Made by a program: the position numbers and the translations under genes
In this document: in pieces, positions 18,746 to 28,994 of the stretch
How positions within the stretch are numbered: position 1 is the stretch's first letter
Layout: every line of letters starts with the position of its first letter
The notes under the pieces: generated by a model
What the model saw: the letters and a program-made list of their open reading frames with translations, nothing else
Databases searched by the model: none
Told to the model about the DNA's origin: nothing
DNA from: Chitinophagaceae bacterium
Lineage (GTDB): Bacteria; Bacteroidota; Bacteroidia; Chitinophagales; Chitinophagaceae
Direction of reading: 5' to 3'
NCBI GenBank assembly: GCA_026415715.1
Contig: JAOAGO010000005.1
Span: 23,138-87,137 of the forward strand
DNA length: 64,000 nucleotides

Positions 18746-19477
18746 ATGCTCAGTAAATCAAAACTCAAATATATCCAAAGTTTAGGCCAGAAAAAATTTC
18801 GCGACAAAGAGAATGTTTTTGTAGCCGAAGGGCCTCGCATTATAGAGGAATGGATACAAAGCATACCGCATCAGATAATGGAAATTTATGCTGTTAGCGA
18901 TTGGCTGTCGGAGAACGAATCTTCTTTAAAAAATATTTTACATTATGAAGTTTCGGAAACCGAATTAAAAAAAATTTCACAACTCACCACACCTCAGAAG
19001 GTGTTGGCATTGGTAAAAAAATTTTCATACCAAACCCCTTTACCTGCCGAAAAAAAAATTACACTGGCGCTCGATACCGTGCAAGACCCCGGCAACCTGG
19101 GTACGATTATTCGTATTGCCGACTGGTTTGGTGTTCATCAAGTCGTTTGCAGTCAGGATACGGCAGATGTGTATAATCCGAAAACAATTCAGGCCAGCAT
19201 GGGAAGTCTGTCCAGAGTGCCGGTTATTTACACTGAGCTTTCCGAATGGATTGCCCGCCAGCCGGCAAAAATTTTTTCTGCTACCTTAAATGGCGAAAAT
19301 CTTTTTCAATTCAAAAAAATTTCTGAAGGCATAGTCATTATCGGCAATGAAGCACGGGGAGTGAGAGAGGAACTGCTGCAATTATCGCATCATCACATTA
19401 CTATACCAAGGAAAGGAAAAGCCGAATCGCTCAATGCTGCCGTTGCTACAGGCATCATTCTTTCGCATTTCGTATAA
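18746..19477 (+). CDS. SpoU/TrmH-type RNA 2'-O-methyltransferase
   Basis: A 243-aa SPOUT methyltransferase. The first 95 residues form the RNA-binding (L30e-like) domain; the SPOUT knot shows the three motifs VQDPGNLGTIIRIADWFG (about 114-131), IIGNEARGVREELL (about 194-207) and IPRKGKAESLNAAVATGI (about 216-233), which bind S-adenosylmethionine. It modifies rRNA or tRNA ribose; which nucleotide cannot be read from sequence (RlmB-like or TsnR-like). Start is 15 bp from the divergent TamL gene, so their promoters overlap. Confidence 0.92.
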   Translation: MLSKSKLKYIQSLGQKKFRDKENVFVAEGPRIIEEWIQSIPHQIMEIYAVSDWLSENESSLKNILHYEVSETELKKISQLTTPQKVLALVKKFSYQTPLPAEKKITLALDTVQDPGNLGTIIRIADWFGVHQVVCSQDTADVYNPKTIQASMGSLSRVPVIYTELSEWIARQPAKIFSATLNGENLFQFKKISEGIVIIGNEARGVREELLQLSHHHITIPRKGKAESLNAAVATGIILSHFV

Positions 19478-19549
19478 AAGGTTTGCTTTTGAATTTACTG
19501 GCTAAAAAATGAAATCCCGAAAATCTTTACTTATTCCCGAAAAATCAGA

Positions 19550-20785
19550 TTACCGGAAATGTATAGCCTGCACAGGTTGCACTTTTTTAACCAAAAGTGA
19601 AGGAATCAGCAAAACGCACATTGTAATAAAGAGTGCGCCAAAACAGATCAACGCTACCTGCCAGCCAATAATCTGTACTTCTACGGTACTGATGTAGTAG
19701 GCTTCTTCCTTTAAAGTCAGAAATCCGGTTTTCATTTGAGCCCATAACAGGACAAGTGCCAGAATGGCGCCCAGCGAAATTCCCGTTGCCGATATAATTG
19801 CAGCGTGATGTAAGAAAATTTTTTGTACGGTAAAGTCGGTTGCACCCAACGACTTCAGTACGCCAATCATTCGAACTCGTTCCAACACCAGTATCAGAAA
19901 ACAGGTTATTAGGTTTATGACGGCAACAACGGAAATGATAATCAGCAATACCATTGTATTTTTATCCTGCAAGGCCAGCCAGTCAAAGATATTCGGCGAA
20001 ATATCCCGGGCTGTCAGCGTATTCCAGGTTGGCGGAAAATCGGGTAGTTCATAGAGGGCAGAAGAAGCTGCTTCCATGTTACGGTAGTTATCAATAAAAA
20101 TTTCATAACCGCTGATTTCATCTTCGTTCCATTCGTTGAGCCGTTGTATCAGTTTCATGTCGGCCAGGGCAAAGGTTTTATCATATTCTTCAATACCGGT
20201 TTTATAAATGCCCGCAATAGTGAGTTTATCGGGTCGCAACGAACCGTCCGGTCTGATAAAATAGATGAGTACTTTATCATTCAGTTTTAACTTCAGCCGT
20301 TCGGCAGTTACGGAGGAAAGGACAATTTCGCGACTGTAGGTTGAATCGTTATACCGGAGCGGTCTTCCTTGTTTGATAAAAGACAAAAGGTGCGAAAAAT
20401 CTTCTTCGCTGCGCAGTCCTTTGACGATTACACCTTCCAGATCTTCCCTGGTTTTTAAAATAGCATATCGGTTGGCATAGGGGTGGATGCCCTTTATATA
20501 GGGTAACTTCCGGATTTTTTGCTCCAGTGTATCATTTTTTAAAATCGGCGTTTCTTCGGCAATGATGGAACGGTCGGGTTCTTTTTCCACAATCCGGAGA
20601 TGGCCGATAAAGCTGAAAACTTTCTGGCTGACTTTATTTTTGAAACCATTAGCTAAGGAAACGGCAATAATCATAATCATTACACTGATAGCCGTGGCGG
20701 CAATGGCCAGGCGAATGATAAAGCGGGAAAATGATTTTTGCCGGCTAAAAGCGATACGTTTTGCTATGAAACTTGCAACGTCCAA
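19550..20785 (-). CDS. LolC/LolE-like ABC transporter permease
   Basis: A 411-aa permease with the MacB-PCD/FtsX layout: one N-terminal helix (about 25-47), a large periplasmic domain (about 48-270) and three C-terminal helices (about 275-300, 325-350 and 375-400). The N-terminus IAKRIAFSRQKSFSRFIIRLA and the VKGL segment near residue 122 are characteristic of LolC/E, which extract lipoproteins from the inner membrane. The matching ATPase (LolD) is not adjacent, as is common in Bacteroidota where it is encoded elsewhere. It converges with the SpoU gene and is divergent from the T9SS plug gene. Confidence 0.87.
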   Translation of the reverse strand: MDVASFIAKRIAFSRQKSFSRFIIRLAIAATAISVMIMIIAVSLANGFKNKVSQKVFSFIGHLRIVEKEPDRSIIAEETPILKNDTLEQKIRKLPYIKGIHPYANRYAILKTREDLEGVIVKGLRSEEDFSHLLSFIKQGRPLRYNDSTYSREIVLSSVTAERLKLKLNDKVLIYFIRPDGSLRPDKLTIAGIYKTGIEEYDKTFALADMKLIQRLNEWNEDEISGYEIFIDNYRNMEAASSALYELPDFPPTWNTLTARDISPNIFDWLALQDKNTMVLLIIISVVAVINLITCFLILVLERVRMIGVLKSLGATDFTVQKIFLHHAAIISATGISLGAILALVLLWAQMKTGFLTLKEEAYYISTVEVQIIGWQVALICFGALFITMCVLLIPSLLVKKVQPVQAIHFR

Positions 20786-20878
20786 ATGAAATTTCCGGTC
20801 TTTTGAGTATATTTTCAGGTAAAATTAGTTTTTCATCGGGAAATATCTTACATTGTCAAATCGAAATTCAGGCATGGA

Positions 20879-22171
20879 ATGAAGAATCTTCTCAATATTA
20901 ATTATGTTTTGTTTTGTCTTTCGTTTCATTTTTCATTCATAACTCAGGCCCGGTCGCCAGACAGTATTTATTTTTCAAACATACGGTCAGTGAAGTTATA
21001 TAAGTCAGGCGATTTGTATTCATATCCGGTCATCACTTTAAACGGGAACGATAAGCTGGAACTTCATTTTGATGATATGGACGGGGATGTCAAATTTTAC
21101 TACTACAGTTTTCAGTTATGCGATGCCGACTGGCGACCGGCAAACGTGCAGGCTTTTGATTACATAAGAGGATTTCTCAGCAATCGTATTACGACATACA
21201 GGATGTCGTCTTTAATTTCTACACGCTATACACATTATATGGCTGTTATTCCGGAAAGGAATTCAGTCCCGTCCCGCGGTGGAAACTATTTACTGAAAGT
21301 ATATCTGAACGATGATACCACTAAAATTGCTTTTACCCGAAGATTTCTGGTAGTGAATTCAAAAGTGCAGGTCAGCGGTTTCATTACTCAGCCTTATAAT
21401 GCCCGTTGGTTTCGCACCCATCAGCGCATACAGGCTCAGGTGATTCCTATGCAGGGGAAAATTCAAATCATTTCTCCACAGGATTTAAAAATGGTAATCG
21501 TTCCGAATTACATCTGGAAGCAATCACAATATTTTGACCGTCCCACGTTTTTCAGGGGAAATTTTTTTGAATACAGTGATGAAGAAGCCGGCACATTTCC
21601 GGCCGGAAAAGAATGGCGTTGGGTGGATTTACGGAGCCTGCGCATACGCAGCGAGCGAATGCTGAAGATTATAGACAGCGACACTTCGAAAAGGATTGAT
21701 GTGTACGTGAATCCCGATTCCGAGCGCAGCCATCAGTTATACGTTTATTTCAGAGATTATAACGGGCTTTTTTCTATTGAAAACCGTGACCAGCCAAATG
21801 CTTTTTGGCAAAGCGAATATGCATGGGTTCATTTTACCTATGTGCCCAAAGGTAACAGAGCCTATCCCGGAAAAAATGTTTACATTTTCGGCGAACTGAC
21901 TCAATATGAATGCAACGAAAACTCAAGAATGACATTTAATGAGGAAAAAGGTGTTTATGAAAAAGCGCTCTACTTAAAGCAGGGATTTTATAATTATAAC
22001 TATGTAACCGTGCCGGACAATCAAACCGGAAATATTTCTTACGAATTTACCGAAGGAAATTTTTGGGGCACTGAAAATGCATATATGCTACTGGTTTATT
22101 TCAGGCCTCCCGGCGCAAGAGCCGATGAGTTGGTGGGTTATGCCTTGCTAAATTCTTTTTTTCAGCAATAA
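20879..22171 (+). CDS. Type IX secretion plug protein (DUF5103)
   Basis: A 430-aa secreted protein with a signal peptide (about 1-24) and an N-terminal domain with SVKLYKSGDLYSYPVITLNG and YYSFQLCDADWRP, characteristic of DUF5103, now named the type IX secretion system plug domain. In Flavobacterium the Plug protein closes the periplasmic side of the SprA translocon. The later part (from about 160) is all beta, including SGFITQPYNARW and the FGELTQYECNENSRMTFNEE segment. It agrees with the T9SS cargo proteins elsewhere in this window. The gene stands alone, with the SRP RNA gene 61 bp downstream. Confidence 0.88.
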   Translation: MKNLLNINYVLFCLSFHFSFITQARSPDSIYFSNIRSVKLYKSGDLYSYPVITLNGNDKLELHFDDMDGDVKFYYYSFQLCDADWRPANVQAFDYIRGFLSNRITTYRMSSLISTRYTHYMAVIPERNSVPSRGGNYLLKVYLNDDTTKIAFTRRFLVVNSKVQVSGFITQPYNARWFRTHQRIQAQVIPMQGKIQIISPQDLKMVIVPNYIWKQSQYFDRPTFFRGNFFEYSDEEAGTFPAGKEWRWVDLRSLRIRSERMLKIIDSDTSKRIDVYVNPDSERSHQLYVYFRDYNGLFSIENRDQPNAFWQSEYAWVHFTYVPKGNRAYPGKNVYIFGELTQYECNENSRMTFNEEKGVYEKALYLKQGFYNYNYVTVPDNQTGNISYEFTEGNFWGTENAYMLLVYFRPPGARADELVGYALLNSFFQQ

Positions 22172-22220
22172 CCAAGGTATAAATAAATGTACCTCCGGTT
22201 CATTTTCTTCTAAAAAAATA

Positions 22221-22228
22221 TATCTTTG
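22221..22228 (+). promoter_or_regulatory. -7 box TATCTTTG of the SRP RNA gene
   Basis: An exact TAnnTTTG match ending four bases before the first base of the SRP RNA, at the spacing expected for transcription to start at the RNA's 5' end. No exact TTTG is seen at -33. Confidence 0.65.
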
Positions 22229-22231
22229 CGC

Positions 22232-22327
22232 TGGCAGGTCTTACACGACCAGCTCCCGCTGAACCCTCCCAGGGCCGGAAGGCAGCAAGAGTAGGTGGTT
22301 GAGCGGTGCGATGTAATCAGCCTGCCT
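22232..22327 (+). ncRNA. ffs: Signal recognition particle 4.5S-type RNA
   Basis: A compact SRP RNA of about 96 nt. The conserved apical domain is plain: CCAGGGCCGGAAGGCAGCAA with the GGAA tetraloop and the asymmetric loop for Ffh M-domain binding. The ends GGCAGG and CCTGCC pair to close the long hairpin, and the T-run from 22327 provides the terminator. It has no Alu domain. It guides, with Ffh and FtsY, membrane protein targeting. Confidence 0.96.
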
Positions 22328-22411
22328 TTTTTTAATTTACAATATCTTACAATCAGAAAAGACCCACTTACTTGCTTGCCTCAAGGTGTAACTTTTTAAA
22401 ATTAATTTCTC

Positions 22412-23065
22412 ATGAAATTTTTTATTGATACGGCAAATCTGGACCAGATACGCGAAGCCAACGAACTGGGAATTTTAGACGGCGTAACTACCAATCCTTC
22501 CCTGATGGCCAAAGAAGGCATTAAAGGAGAGCAAGCCATATTTCAACACTATAAAACGATTTGTGAACTGGTGGACGGTGATGTCAGCGCTGAAGTAATT
22601 TCTACGGATTATAAAGGAATTCTGGATGAAGCACAAAAGTTAGCCGATATTCACCCGAATATCGTTGTGAAGGTGCCAATGATAAAAGATGGGGTGAAAG
22701 CTATAAAATGGCTGAGCGAAAACGGAATTAAAACCAACTGTACTTTGGTTTTTTCGGCCGGCCAGGCCATACTGTGCGCAAAAGCCGGAGCTACCTATGT
22801 ATCGCCCTTCATCGGTCGCATTGATGACAGCGGGTGGGATGGTGTACAGCTGATTGAGCAGGTAAAACACATATATACCGTACAGGGATTTGAAACTAAG
22901 GTGCTGGCTGCATCAATCCGTAATCCGAATCATATCATCCGTTGTGCCGAAGCCGGCGCCGATGTCTGTACCTGTCCGCTTGATTCTATCATGGGACTTC
23001 TCAAACACCCTTTAACCGATATCGGGCTGGCTAAGTTTCTGGAAGACGCGAAAAAGACCGTTTGA
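22412..23065 (+). CDS. Transaldolase / fructose-6-phosphate aldolase family
   Basis: A 217-aa TIM-barrel enzyme of the small transaldolase group. FIDTANLDQIREAN and the motif GVTTNPSLMAKEG open the protein; the Schiff-base lysine lies in IVVKVPMIKDG at about residue 85, and NCTLVFSAGQA and SPFIGRIDD follow. It moves a dihydroxyacetone unit between sugar phosphates in the pentose phosphate pathway; proteins of this size are annotated either as transaldolase or fructose-6-phosphate aldolase and cannot be told apart here. Single gene after the SRP RNA. Full length for the family. Confidence 0.94.
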   Translation: MKFFIDTANLDQIREANELGILDGVTTNPSLMAKEGIKGEQAIFQHYKTICELVDGDVSAEVISTDYKGILDEAQKLADIHPNIVVKVPMIKDGVKAIKWLSENGIKTNCTLVFSAGQAILCAKAGATYVSPFIGRIDDSGWDGVQLIEQVKHIYTVQGFETKVLAASIRNPNHIIRCAEAGADVCTCPLDSIMGLLKHPLTDIGLAKFLEDAKKTV

Positions 23066-23145
23066 GGTTCTGAATTTTTTCTACAAAATTTACGAATTCA
23101 GGTTTTAAAATTTTTTTTAATTTCGTAGGAGAAAAAATTCTTCCT

Positions 23146-26100
23146 ATGAATAAAAAATTTTTTTTATTAATTCCAATCTTAATTGCCTCCTACTTTCCAA
23201 TTAATCAAAATGTTTATAAAGAAAAGAATGAAGTTGATAAAACTTTGAACAATCAGTTAAAATCAGGTATTCCATTCAACGTTCCGTATCAGGGAATCGA
23301 AAAAGAATACAGATCCGACAAAATAAATTTCAAGCATTGGTTTTCAGAAATTCGGAATAATATCCTGCAATCGGAATATTATATCCGCTGGCAGAAGGCT
23401 TACGGATGTTATTCCTCTCCAAACAGATTACAGAATTTGCGTTTTTTTTATTATGAAGACGGGTATGCAGTCTCGCCGAGAGCGATTAGAATTTTAACAG
23501 AAAAAAATAAATTATATAAGGGCGAAAAAGAAATACAATATAAAGATGAAGAAGATTGGCAAATCAAATTTTTTATTGATAAAAAATGGCGGTCAGGAGG
23601 AAAATGGAGTATTGAAGGGAATAAAGCTGAATACATAATGCCACATATGACGATACAGTATCTGAATAATATGGAGGGAATGCGACAGAATTTTATTTTA
23701 AATCAAAAAATTTCCGGGAAAATTGAAATTAAAGTGTCATTAAAAACCTTACAGAAATATAAGGTTTTTTCTGATAAAATAGTATTCTTTCATCATAAAA
23801 CTAATAGACCGATCCTGGAATACAGAGATCTGAAAGTATGGGATGCAGAACATAAATTGTTAAAGGGATATTTTAAAAAAATACACAGAGGATTCAAAAT
23901 TGTTGTAGAAGCTGCTGATGCGGTTTTTCCAGTAACAATTGATCCGTTAAACACTACACCTTCTGCCATAATTGAAGGAAATCAGAATGATGCCGGTCTC
24001 GGAGTATCTGTTTCTTCAGCAGGAGATGTTAATGGAGACGGATACAGTGATATTATTGTTGGGGCTTATCAATACGATAACGGAAATACAGATGAAGGAG
24101 CAGCATTTATATTCCAGGGTTCATCTTCAGGTATTAATACTAGCCCCGCAGCTCAATTAGAGGTAAATCAGGATAATGCATGGTTTGGTGCTTCGGTTTC
24201 CTTAGCCGGAGATATAAACGGAGATGGTTATGGTGATGTTATTGTTGGAGCACCTCAATATGATAATGGGAATACTGATGAGGGAGCTGCCTTTTTGTTT
24301 CATGGTTCTGCTACCGGAATTAATACCAGTTATTCAACATTATTAGATGGCAATCAAGATGGTGCAAATCTGGGCCCAGTGTCTACTGCCGGTGATGTGA
24401 ATGGAGACGGATACAGTGATGTGATTGTGGGAGTTCCTTACTTTGATAACGGCAATTTAAACGAAGGCCAGGTAAGAGTTTATCATGGATCATCATCAGG
24501 ATTAAACAGCACCCCAACCACAATACTGGAAAGCAACCAGGATGGCGCTGAGATGGGTTGGGATGTTTCTGCGGCAGGAGACGTTAACGGCGACGGCTTT
24601 TCTGACATCATTATCGGTATCCCTAAATTTGATAATGGTCAAAACAACGAAGGGATTTGTCAAATCTATCATGGCTCTAATACCGGATTAAATTCAACAC
24701 CAGCAACTACGCTGGAAATGAATCAAAGTGATGCAGATTTCGGATTTTCTGTTTCCACAGCAGGAGATGTGAATGGAGATGGATATAGCGATATAGTTGT
24801 CGGAGCTCCCTTATATGACAATGGACAAACTGATGAAGGAACAGCGTTTGTTTATCATGGATCTTTCTCCGGAACAAACGCTACCCCGTCCTCAACTTTG
24901 GATATGAATCAAACAGATTCAAGATTTGGACATGCTGTTTCTGTAGCCGGTGATTTAAATGCAGACGGGTATAGCGATATTATCGTCGGCGCTGAATATT
25001 ATGAAAATCCGGAACCTAATGAAGGCGCATTTTTTATATATACCGGAAGTTCGGGAGGGATAACGAACAATCCTGCTGTATCGGTTGAAAGTAATGCTTC
25101 TAATACCTTCCTGGGGTTTGCGGTAGCCTCTGCAGGAGATGTAAATGGTGATGGAATGAGTGATGTGGTTGTAGGCGGAGACGGTTTTACAAACGGTCAA
25201 ACCGACGAAGGGGCCGCATTTGTATATCATGGAACCACCAGTGGAATTAATACACTGGAAGCTGATACATTGGAAAGTAATCAGTCAGAATCCTACTTTG
25301 GCATTTCAGTCAACACGGCAGGTGATGTGAATGGCGACGGGTACGACGATGTTATTGCAGGTGCATGGCTATATGATAACGGGGAAACGGATGAAGGAGC
25401 TGCCTTTATTTATCACGGAAGTATATCAGGAATAAACACGAGTCCGGCTCTTATGATTGAAAGCAATCAAGCCGGAGCTGGATTCGGATCTTCCGTTTCC
25501 TCAGCCGGCGATGTGAACGGAGACGGATACAGTGATATAATTGTTGGCGCTTTTTTATACAGTAACCCCGAAAATCAGGAAGGAAGAGTATATGTTTATC
25601 ATGGTTCAGCCTCGGGCGTAAATAGTACACCCGCTGCCACTATGGAAAGCAATCAAAACGGCGCATGGTTTGGATTCGTTTCTTCAGCCGGCGATATAAA
25701 CGGAGATGGATATAGCGATGTTATTGCTGGAGCTCCGTTATATGATTTCGATTTAACCGATGAAGGCGGTGCATTTCTGTATTATGGCAGTTCAACTGGA
25801 ATTAATACAAATCCTGCAGTAAGCCTGGAAGGAAATCAAACCGATTCATATTTTGGTTTAAGTATCTCTGCGGCCGGAGATGTAAACGGCGATGGATACG
25901 GGGACATCATTATTGGAGCACCATTACATGATAATGGTCAAACCGATGAGGGAAGGATATATATATATCATGGATCTTCAACAGGGATTTCAAGCACGCC
26001 TTCTGCAACCAGGGAAAGCGATATAAACAGTGCTGGTTTTGGCAGATCCGTTTCCTCGGCCGGTGATGTAAATGGAGACGGATTCAGTGATGTAATTATA

Positions 26101-27507
26101 GGCGCCCCGGGTTATTCAAATAATGAAACAGAGGAAGGAGCTGCTTATTTATTTCATGGATCAAGTTCGGGCATAAGTACATCTGCAGATTTAATATTAG
26201 AAAGTAATCAAAATAATGCCAATTTTGGAATTTGTGTCTCTTCAGCAGGGGATGTTAATGGTGACGGATATAATGATATTATAATCGGAGCTGAATATTA
26301 TGACAACGGACAAAATAATGAGGGCAGGGCATTTATTTACCATGGCTCGCCATCAGGTATTAATTCTGGCAATTTTTATTTTATAGAAAGTAATCAGAAT
26401 GGAGCTTTGTTTGGGGTGTCTGTGTCTTCAGCCGGTGATGTGAACGCCGACGGATTTAGCGATATACTGGTAGGCGCTGACTACTACGATAAGCCTTTGA
26501 CAGATGAAGGAATTGTTGTTGTGAATCATGGAAATTTAAAAGGGGATAATGTTATCCGGAATAACATTAGGATTTATGATGATAATTTAACCACGCTGTA
26601 CGGCAGCTCAAATTTTTCTGATAATCATTTTGGGATAGGACTATATGTAAAATCCTTTTTAGGCAGAGACAGCGGAAAGCTTGTTTGGGAAGTGCGGAAA
26701 AATTTTGATGCTTATAGCGGAAATCCGATTACGAATAGTGTTTCATACAGTGGTCAACAAACCACATTTACCAACTTGGGTCTTGTCGGTACGGAACTGA
26801 AAAATGTTGTAACTAAAGCGAACGGTGCCTTATACACTAAAATGCGGGCACGAGTAAGATATCACCTGGCAAAAGCAATTACAGGTCAGGTATACGGACC
26901 TTGGCGTACCTGGTCATTACGTAAATCCAATCATTTTCATTTAGGAGTAATTAAAACAGGAATTTTATTACCCGTTGATTTGGTCAGTTTTAGGGTTTCC
27001 TGGCTTCAAAAGGGACAATCTGCACAAATTAGTTTTCACACTGTTAACGAAAACAGAGTAGAGGCATATGAAATAGAACGTAGCCGGGATGGAATTCATT
27101 TCACTAAAGTAGTGAAAATACCGGCACGAAATATTGGAGTTCAGCAAAGTTACCAGTATGCAGATTATGAAGCACAAAGCCGGAAAGTTTACTATCGGTT
27201 GAAAATACTGGAATTATCAGGTTCATATCAGTACAGTAACATAGTAAAGTTGACGCATCAGGGAATAGAAGATATTTTAGTTTATCCAAATCCGGCACGG
27301 GAAAATATTCAGATAGGTTTAACCAAAGAATTCAGAAGCCTGGAGGTTGATGTATGGGATATAGGTGGACGTTTAGTAAAACAAATTACACTGAATCGTC
27401 CCGGCCGACAAGTTATGTTACCCACCGGGGATTTGCCAGCAGGAATTTATTGGCTGCATTTAAGAACAGAAAACAACAGGCAGACTGTTAAATTAGTAAA
27501 AGAGTAA
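23146..27507 (+). CDS. Large FG-GAP propeller surface protein, T9SS type A
   Basis: A 1453-aa secreted protein. A signal peptide is followed by a roughly 240-residue N-terminal domain ending in AVFPVTIDPL, seen in many Bacteroidota FG-GAP proteins. Residues about 270-1125 hold 14 FG-GAP units, each with a calcium-binding DxNxDG core (GDVNGDGYSDIIVGA type). A further beta-domain and a LPVDLVSFRVSW fibronectin-like domain precede the C-terminal sorting domain with VYPNPARENIQI and PAGIYWLHL, ending KLVKE, which directs secretion and surface attachment by the T9SS. The gene looks more AT-rich than its neighbours. Likely an adhesin or surface-layer component; ligand unknown. Confidence 0.93.
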   Translation: MNKKFFLLIPILIASYFPINQNVYKEKNEVDKTLNNQLKSGIPFNVPYQGIEKEYRSDKINFKHWFSEIRNNILQSEYYIRWQKAYGCYSSPNRLQNLRFFYYEDGYAVSPRAIRILTEKNKLYKGEKEIQYKDEEDWQIKFFIDKKWRSGGKWSIEGNKAEYIMPHMTIQYLNNMEGMRQNFILNQKISGKIEIKVSLKTLQKYKVFSDKIVFFHHKTNRPILEYRDLKVWDAEHKLLKGYFKKIHRGFKIVVEAADAVFPVTIDPLNTTPSAIIEGNQNDAGLGVSVSSAGDVNGDGYSDIIVGAYQYDNGNTDEGAAFIFQGSSSGINTSPAAQLEVNQDNAWFGASVSLAGDINGDGYGDVIVGAPQYDNGNTDEGAAFLFHGSATGINTSYSTLLDGNQDGANLGPVSTAGDVNGDGYSDVIVGVPYFDNGNLNEGQVRVYHGSSSGLNSTPTTILESNQDGAEMGWDVSAAGDVNGDGFSDIIIGIPKFDNGQNNEGICQIYHGSNTGLNSTPATTLEMNQSDADFGFSVSTAGDVNGDGYSDIVVGAPLYDNGQTDEGTAFVYHGSFSGTNATPSSTLDMNQTDSRFGHAVSVAGDLNADGYSDIIVGAEYYENPEPNEGAFFIYTGSSGGITNNPAVSVESNASNTFLGFAVASAGDVNGDGMSDVVVGGDGFTNGQTDEGAAFVYHGTTSGINTLEADTLESNQSESYFGISVNTAGDVNGDGYDDVIAGAWLYDNGETDEGAAFIYHGSISGINTSPALMIESNQAGAGFGSSVSSAGDVNGDGYSDIIVGAFLYSNPENQEGRVYVYHGSASGVNSTPAATMESNQNGAWFGFVSSAGDINGDGYSDVIAGAPLYDFDLTDEGGAFLYYGSSTGINTNPAVSLEGNQTDSYFGLSISAAGDVNGDGYGDIIIGAPLHDNGQTDEGRIYIYHGSSTGISSTPSATRESDINSAGFGRSVSSAGDVNGDGFSDVIIGAPGYSNNETEEGAAYLFHGSSSGISTSADLILESNQNNANFGICVSSAGDVNGDGYNDIIIGAEYYDNGQNNEGRAFIYHGSPSGINSGNFYFIESNQNGALFGVSVSSAGDVNADGFSDILVGADYYDKPLTDEGIVVVNHGNLKGDNVIRNNIRIYDDNLTTLYGSSNFSDNHFGIGLYVKSFLGRDSGKLVWEVRKNFDAYSGNPITNSVSYSGQQTTFTNLGLVGTELKNVVTKANGALYTKMRARVRYHLAKAITGQVYGPWRTWSLRKSNHFHLGVIKTGILLPVDLVSFRVSWLQKGQSAQISFHTVNENRVEAYEIERSRDGIHFTKVVKIPARNIGVQQSYQYADYEAQSRKVYYRLKILELSGSYQYSNIVKLTHQGIEDILVYPNPARENIQIGLTKEFRSLEVDVWDIGGRLVKQITLNRPGRQVMLPTGDLPAGIYWLHLRTENNRQTVKLVKE
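23960..26535 (+). repeat. 14 tandem FG-GAP coding repeats
   Basis: Fourteen units of about 180 bp encode the integrin-type blades of the protein above. Each unit holds one xGD[VIL]N[GA]DGxxD core, a DNGxTDEGxAFxYHGS strand pair and a NQxxAxFG turn. Units 3 and 10 both lack one residue between NQ...G and VS; they are exactly seven units apart. Sequence drift between units is high, so this is an old expansion. Confidence 0.85.
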
Positions 27508-27586
27508 AAAAGAAAAAACCTGAAAGTTTGGGAAAACTTAACTTAAAAAAAAATTATCCAACTGTAGGCTTTTATAGTATATAATT

Positions 27587-28813
27587 TTAGAGCTTATTTT
27601 TTAAGTTGTTTTCCAGAACTTCCAGAAATTCTTCGGTATAAAGGTAATGCTCTCCGTGATTCACTTTATTTCCGTGAATGCAAACGGCAAGGTCTTTTGT
27701 CATCTTTCCGCTTTCCACGGTCTCAATACATACAGATTCTAACTTCTCGCAAAAATCTATAAGTTCGGCGTTGCCGTCCAACTTTCCGCGAAAGGCAAGG
27801 CCGCGGGTCCAGGCAAATATGCTGGCAATGGGATTGGTACTGGTAGGTTTACCGGCCTGGTAGTCGCGATAATGGCGAGTTACCGTTCCGTGTGCAGCTT
27901 CGGCTTCCATGATTTTCCCGTCCGGCGTAATCAGTACCGACGTCATTAATCCGAGTGAACCAAAACCCTGTGCAACGGCATCACTCTGTACATCGCCGTC
28001 GTAGTTTTTACAGGCCCATACAAAGCCACCATTCCATTTCAGGGCGCTGGCCACCATGTCATCAATTAAACGATGTTCGTAAGTTATTCCGGCCTCTTCA
28101 AAAGCTGATTTGAATTCGTTTTCATAGATTTCCTGAAAAATGTCTTTAAACCGGCCGTCATATTTTTTAAGGATAGTGTTTTTGGTTGAAAGATAGAGAG
28201 GCCATTTTTTATTCAGAGCTATGTTAAAACAACTGCGGGCAAAACCTCTGATACTTTCATCAGTGTTATACATGCCGAGTGCTACGCCTCCGCCCTGAAA
28301 AGTAAATACTTCATGTTCAAACACACTACCGTCTTCGCCTTCAAATTTTAAGGTAAGTTTTCCTTTTCCGGGTATCAGAAAATCGGTAGCACGGTATTGA
28401 TCACCGAAGGCATGACGCCCTACGATAATGGGCATTGTCCAGTTGCTGACTAACCGGGGAACATTTTTTATAACAATCGGTTCTCTGAAAACCGTTCCAT
28501 CCAGAATATTCCGGATAGTTCCGTTCGGGCTTTTCCACATTTGTTTCAGATTGAATTCTTTCACACGGGCTTCATCCGGAGTGATGGTAGCACATTTTAT
28601 ACCCACGCCGTATTCTTTTATGGCTAAAGCCGCATCAACAGTAACCTGATCATTGGTATTATCTCTGTTTTCGATTCCGAGGTCAAAATATTTTATTTCA
28701 AGATCAAGATAGGGGAGGATTAAGCGTTCTTTGATGAACTTCCATATAATTCGGGTCATTTCATCTCCATCCAGCTCAACTACGGGATTTAATACTTTAA
28801 TTTTTTTTATCAT
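27587..28813 (-). CDS. icd: NADP-dependent isocitrate dehydrogenase
   Basis: A 408-aa enzyme of the eukaryote-like homodimeric NADP-IDH group (oxidises isocitrate to 2-oxoglutarate in the TCA cycle). [13 protein letters not shown] opens the fold; substrate-binding [14 protein letters not shown] and [20 protein letters not shown], metal-binding [10 protein letters not shown] and [15 protein letters not shown], and the nucleotide-site [16 protein letters not shown] are all intact. The frame is open to an ATG at 28834, but a TAnnTTTG promoter box at 28832-28839 overlaps that codon, so the ATG at 28813 ([10 protein letters not shown]) is the likelier start and also gives the usual N-terminus. Confidence 0.96.
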   Translation of the reverse strand: MIKKIKVLNPVVELDGDEMTRIIWKFIKERLILPYLDLEIKYFDLGIENRDNTNDQVTVDAALAIKEYGVGIKCATITPDEARVKEFNLKQMWKSPNGTIRNILDGTVFREPIVIKNVPRLVSNWTMPIIVGRHAFGDQYRATDFLIPGKGKLTLKFEGEDGSVFEHEVFTFQGGGVALGMYNTDESIRGFARSCFNIALNKKWPLYLSTKNTILKKYDGRFKDIFQEIYENEFKSAFEEAGITYEHRLIDDMVASALKWNGGFVWACKNYDGDVQSDAVAQGFGSLGLMTSVLITPDGKIMEAEAAHGTVTRHYRDYQAGKPTSTNPIASIFAWTRGLAFRGKLDGNAELIDFCEKLESVCIETVESGKMTKDLAVCIHGNKVNHGEHYLYTEEFLEVLENNLKNKL

Positions 28814-28831
28814 AAAGAAATATTTTGCGTG

Positions 28832-28839
28832 CAAACGTA
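28832..28839 (-). promoter_or_regulatory. -7 box TACGTTTG for isocitrate dehydrogenase
   Basis: An exact TAnnTTTG match on the minus strand. Transcription would begin near 28825, 12 bases ahead of the ATG at 28813, which rules out the upstream ATG at 28834 for this transcript. Confidence 0.55.
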
Positions 28840-28994
28840 CATTAAAAGATTGTATTTACCATCACTAGAATCTAGAATAAAGACGTTTTGATGGTATAGA
28901 TTTTAAAACAAATTGAAAAAATATTTAAGGTTTAAAAAAAATCAAAAAATGATGTAACTTTTCCTGAGAGAAAATTCAATCTCTTTTTCAATAT

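Noticed and set aside
23960..26535. Possible CRISPR or tandem satellite
   Set aside because: The repeats are diverged codons of FG-GAP blades within one open frame; no constant repeat and spacer pattern.
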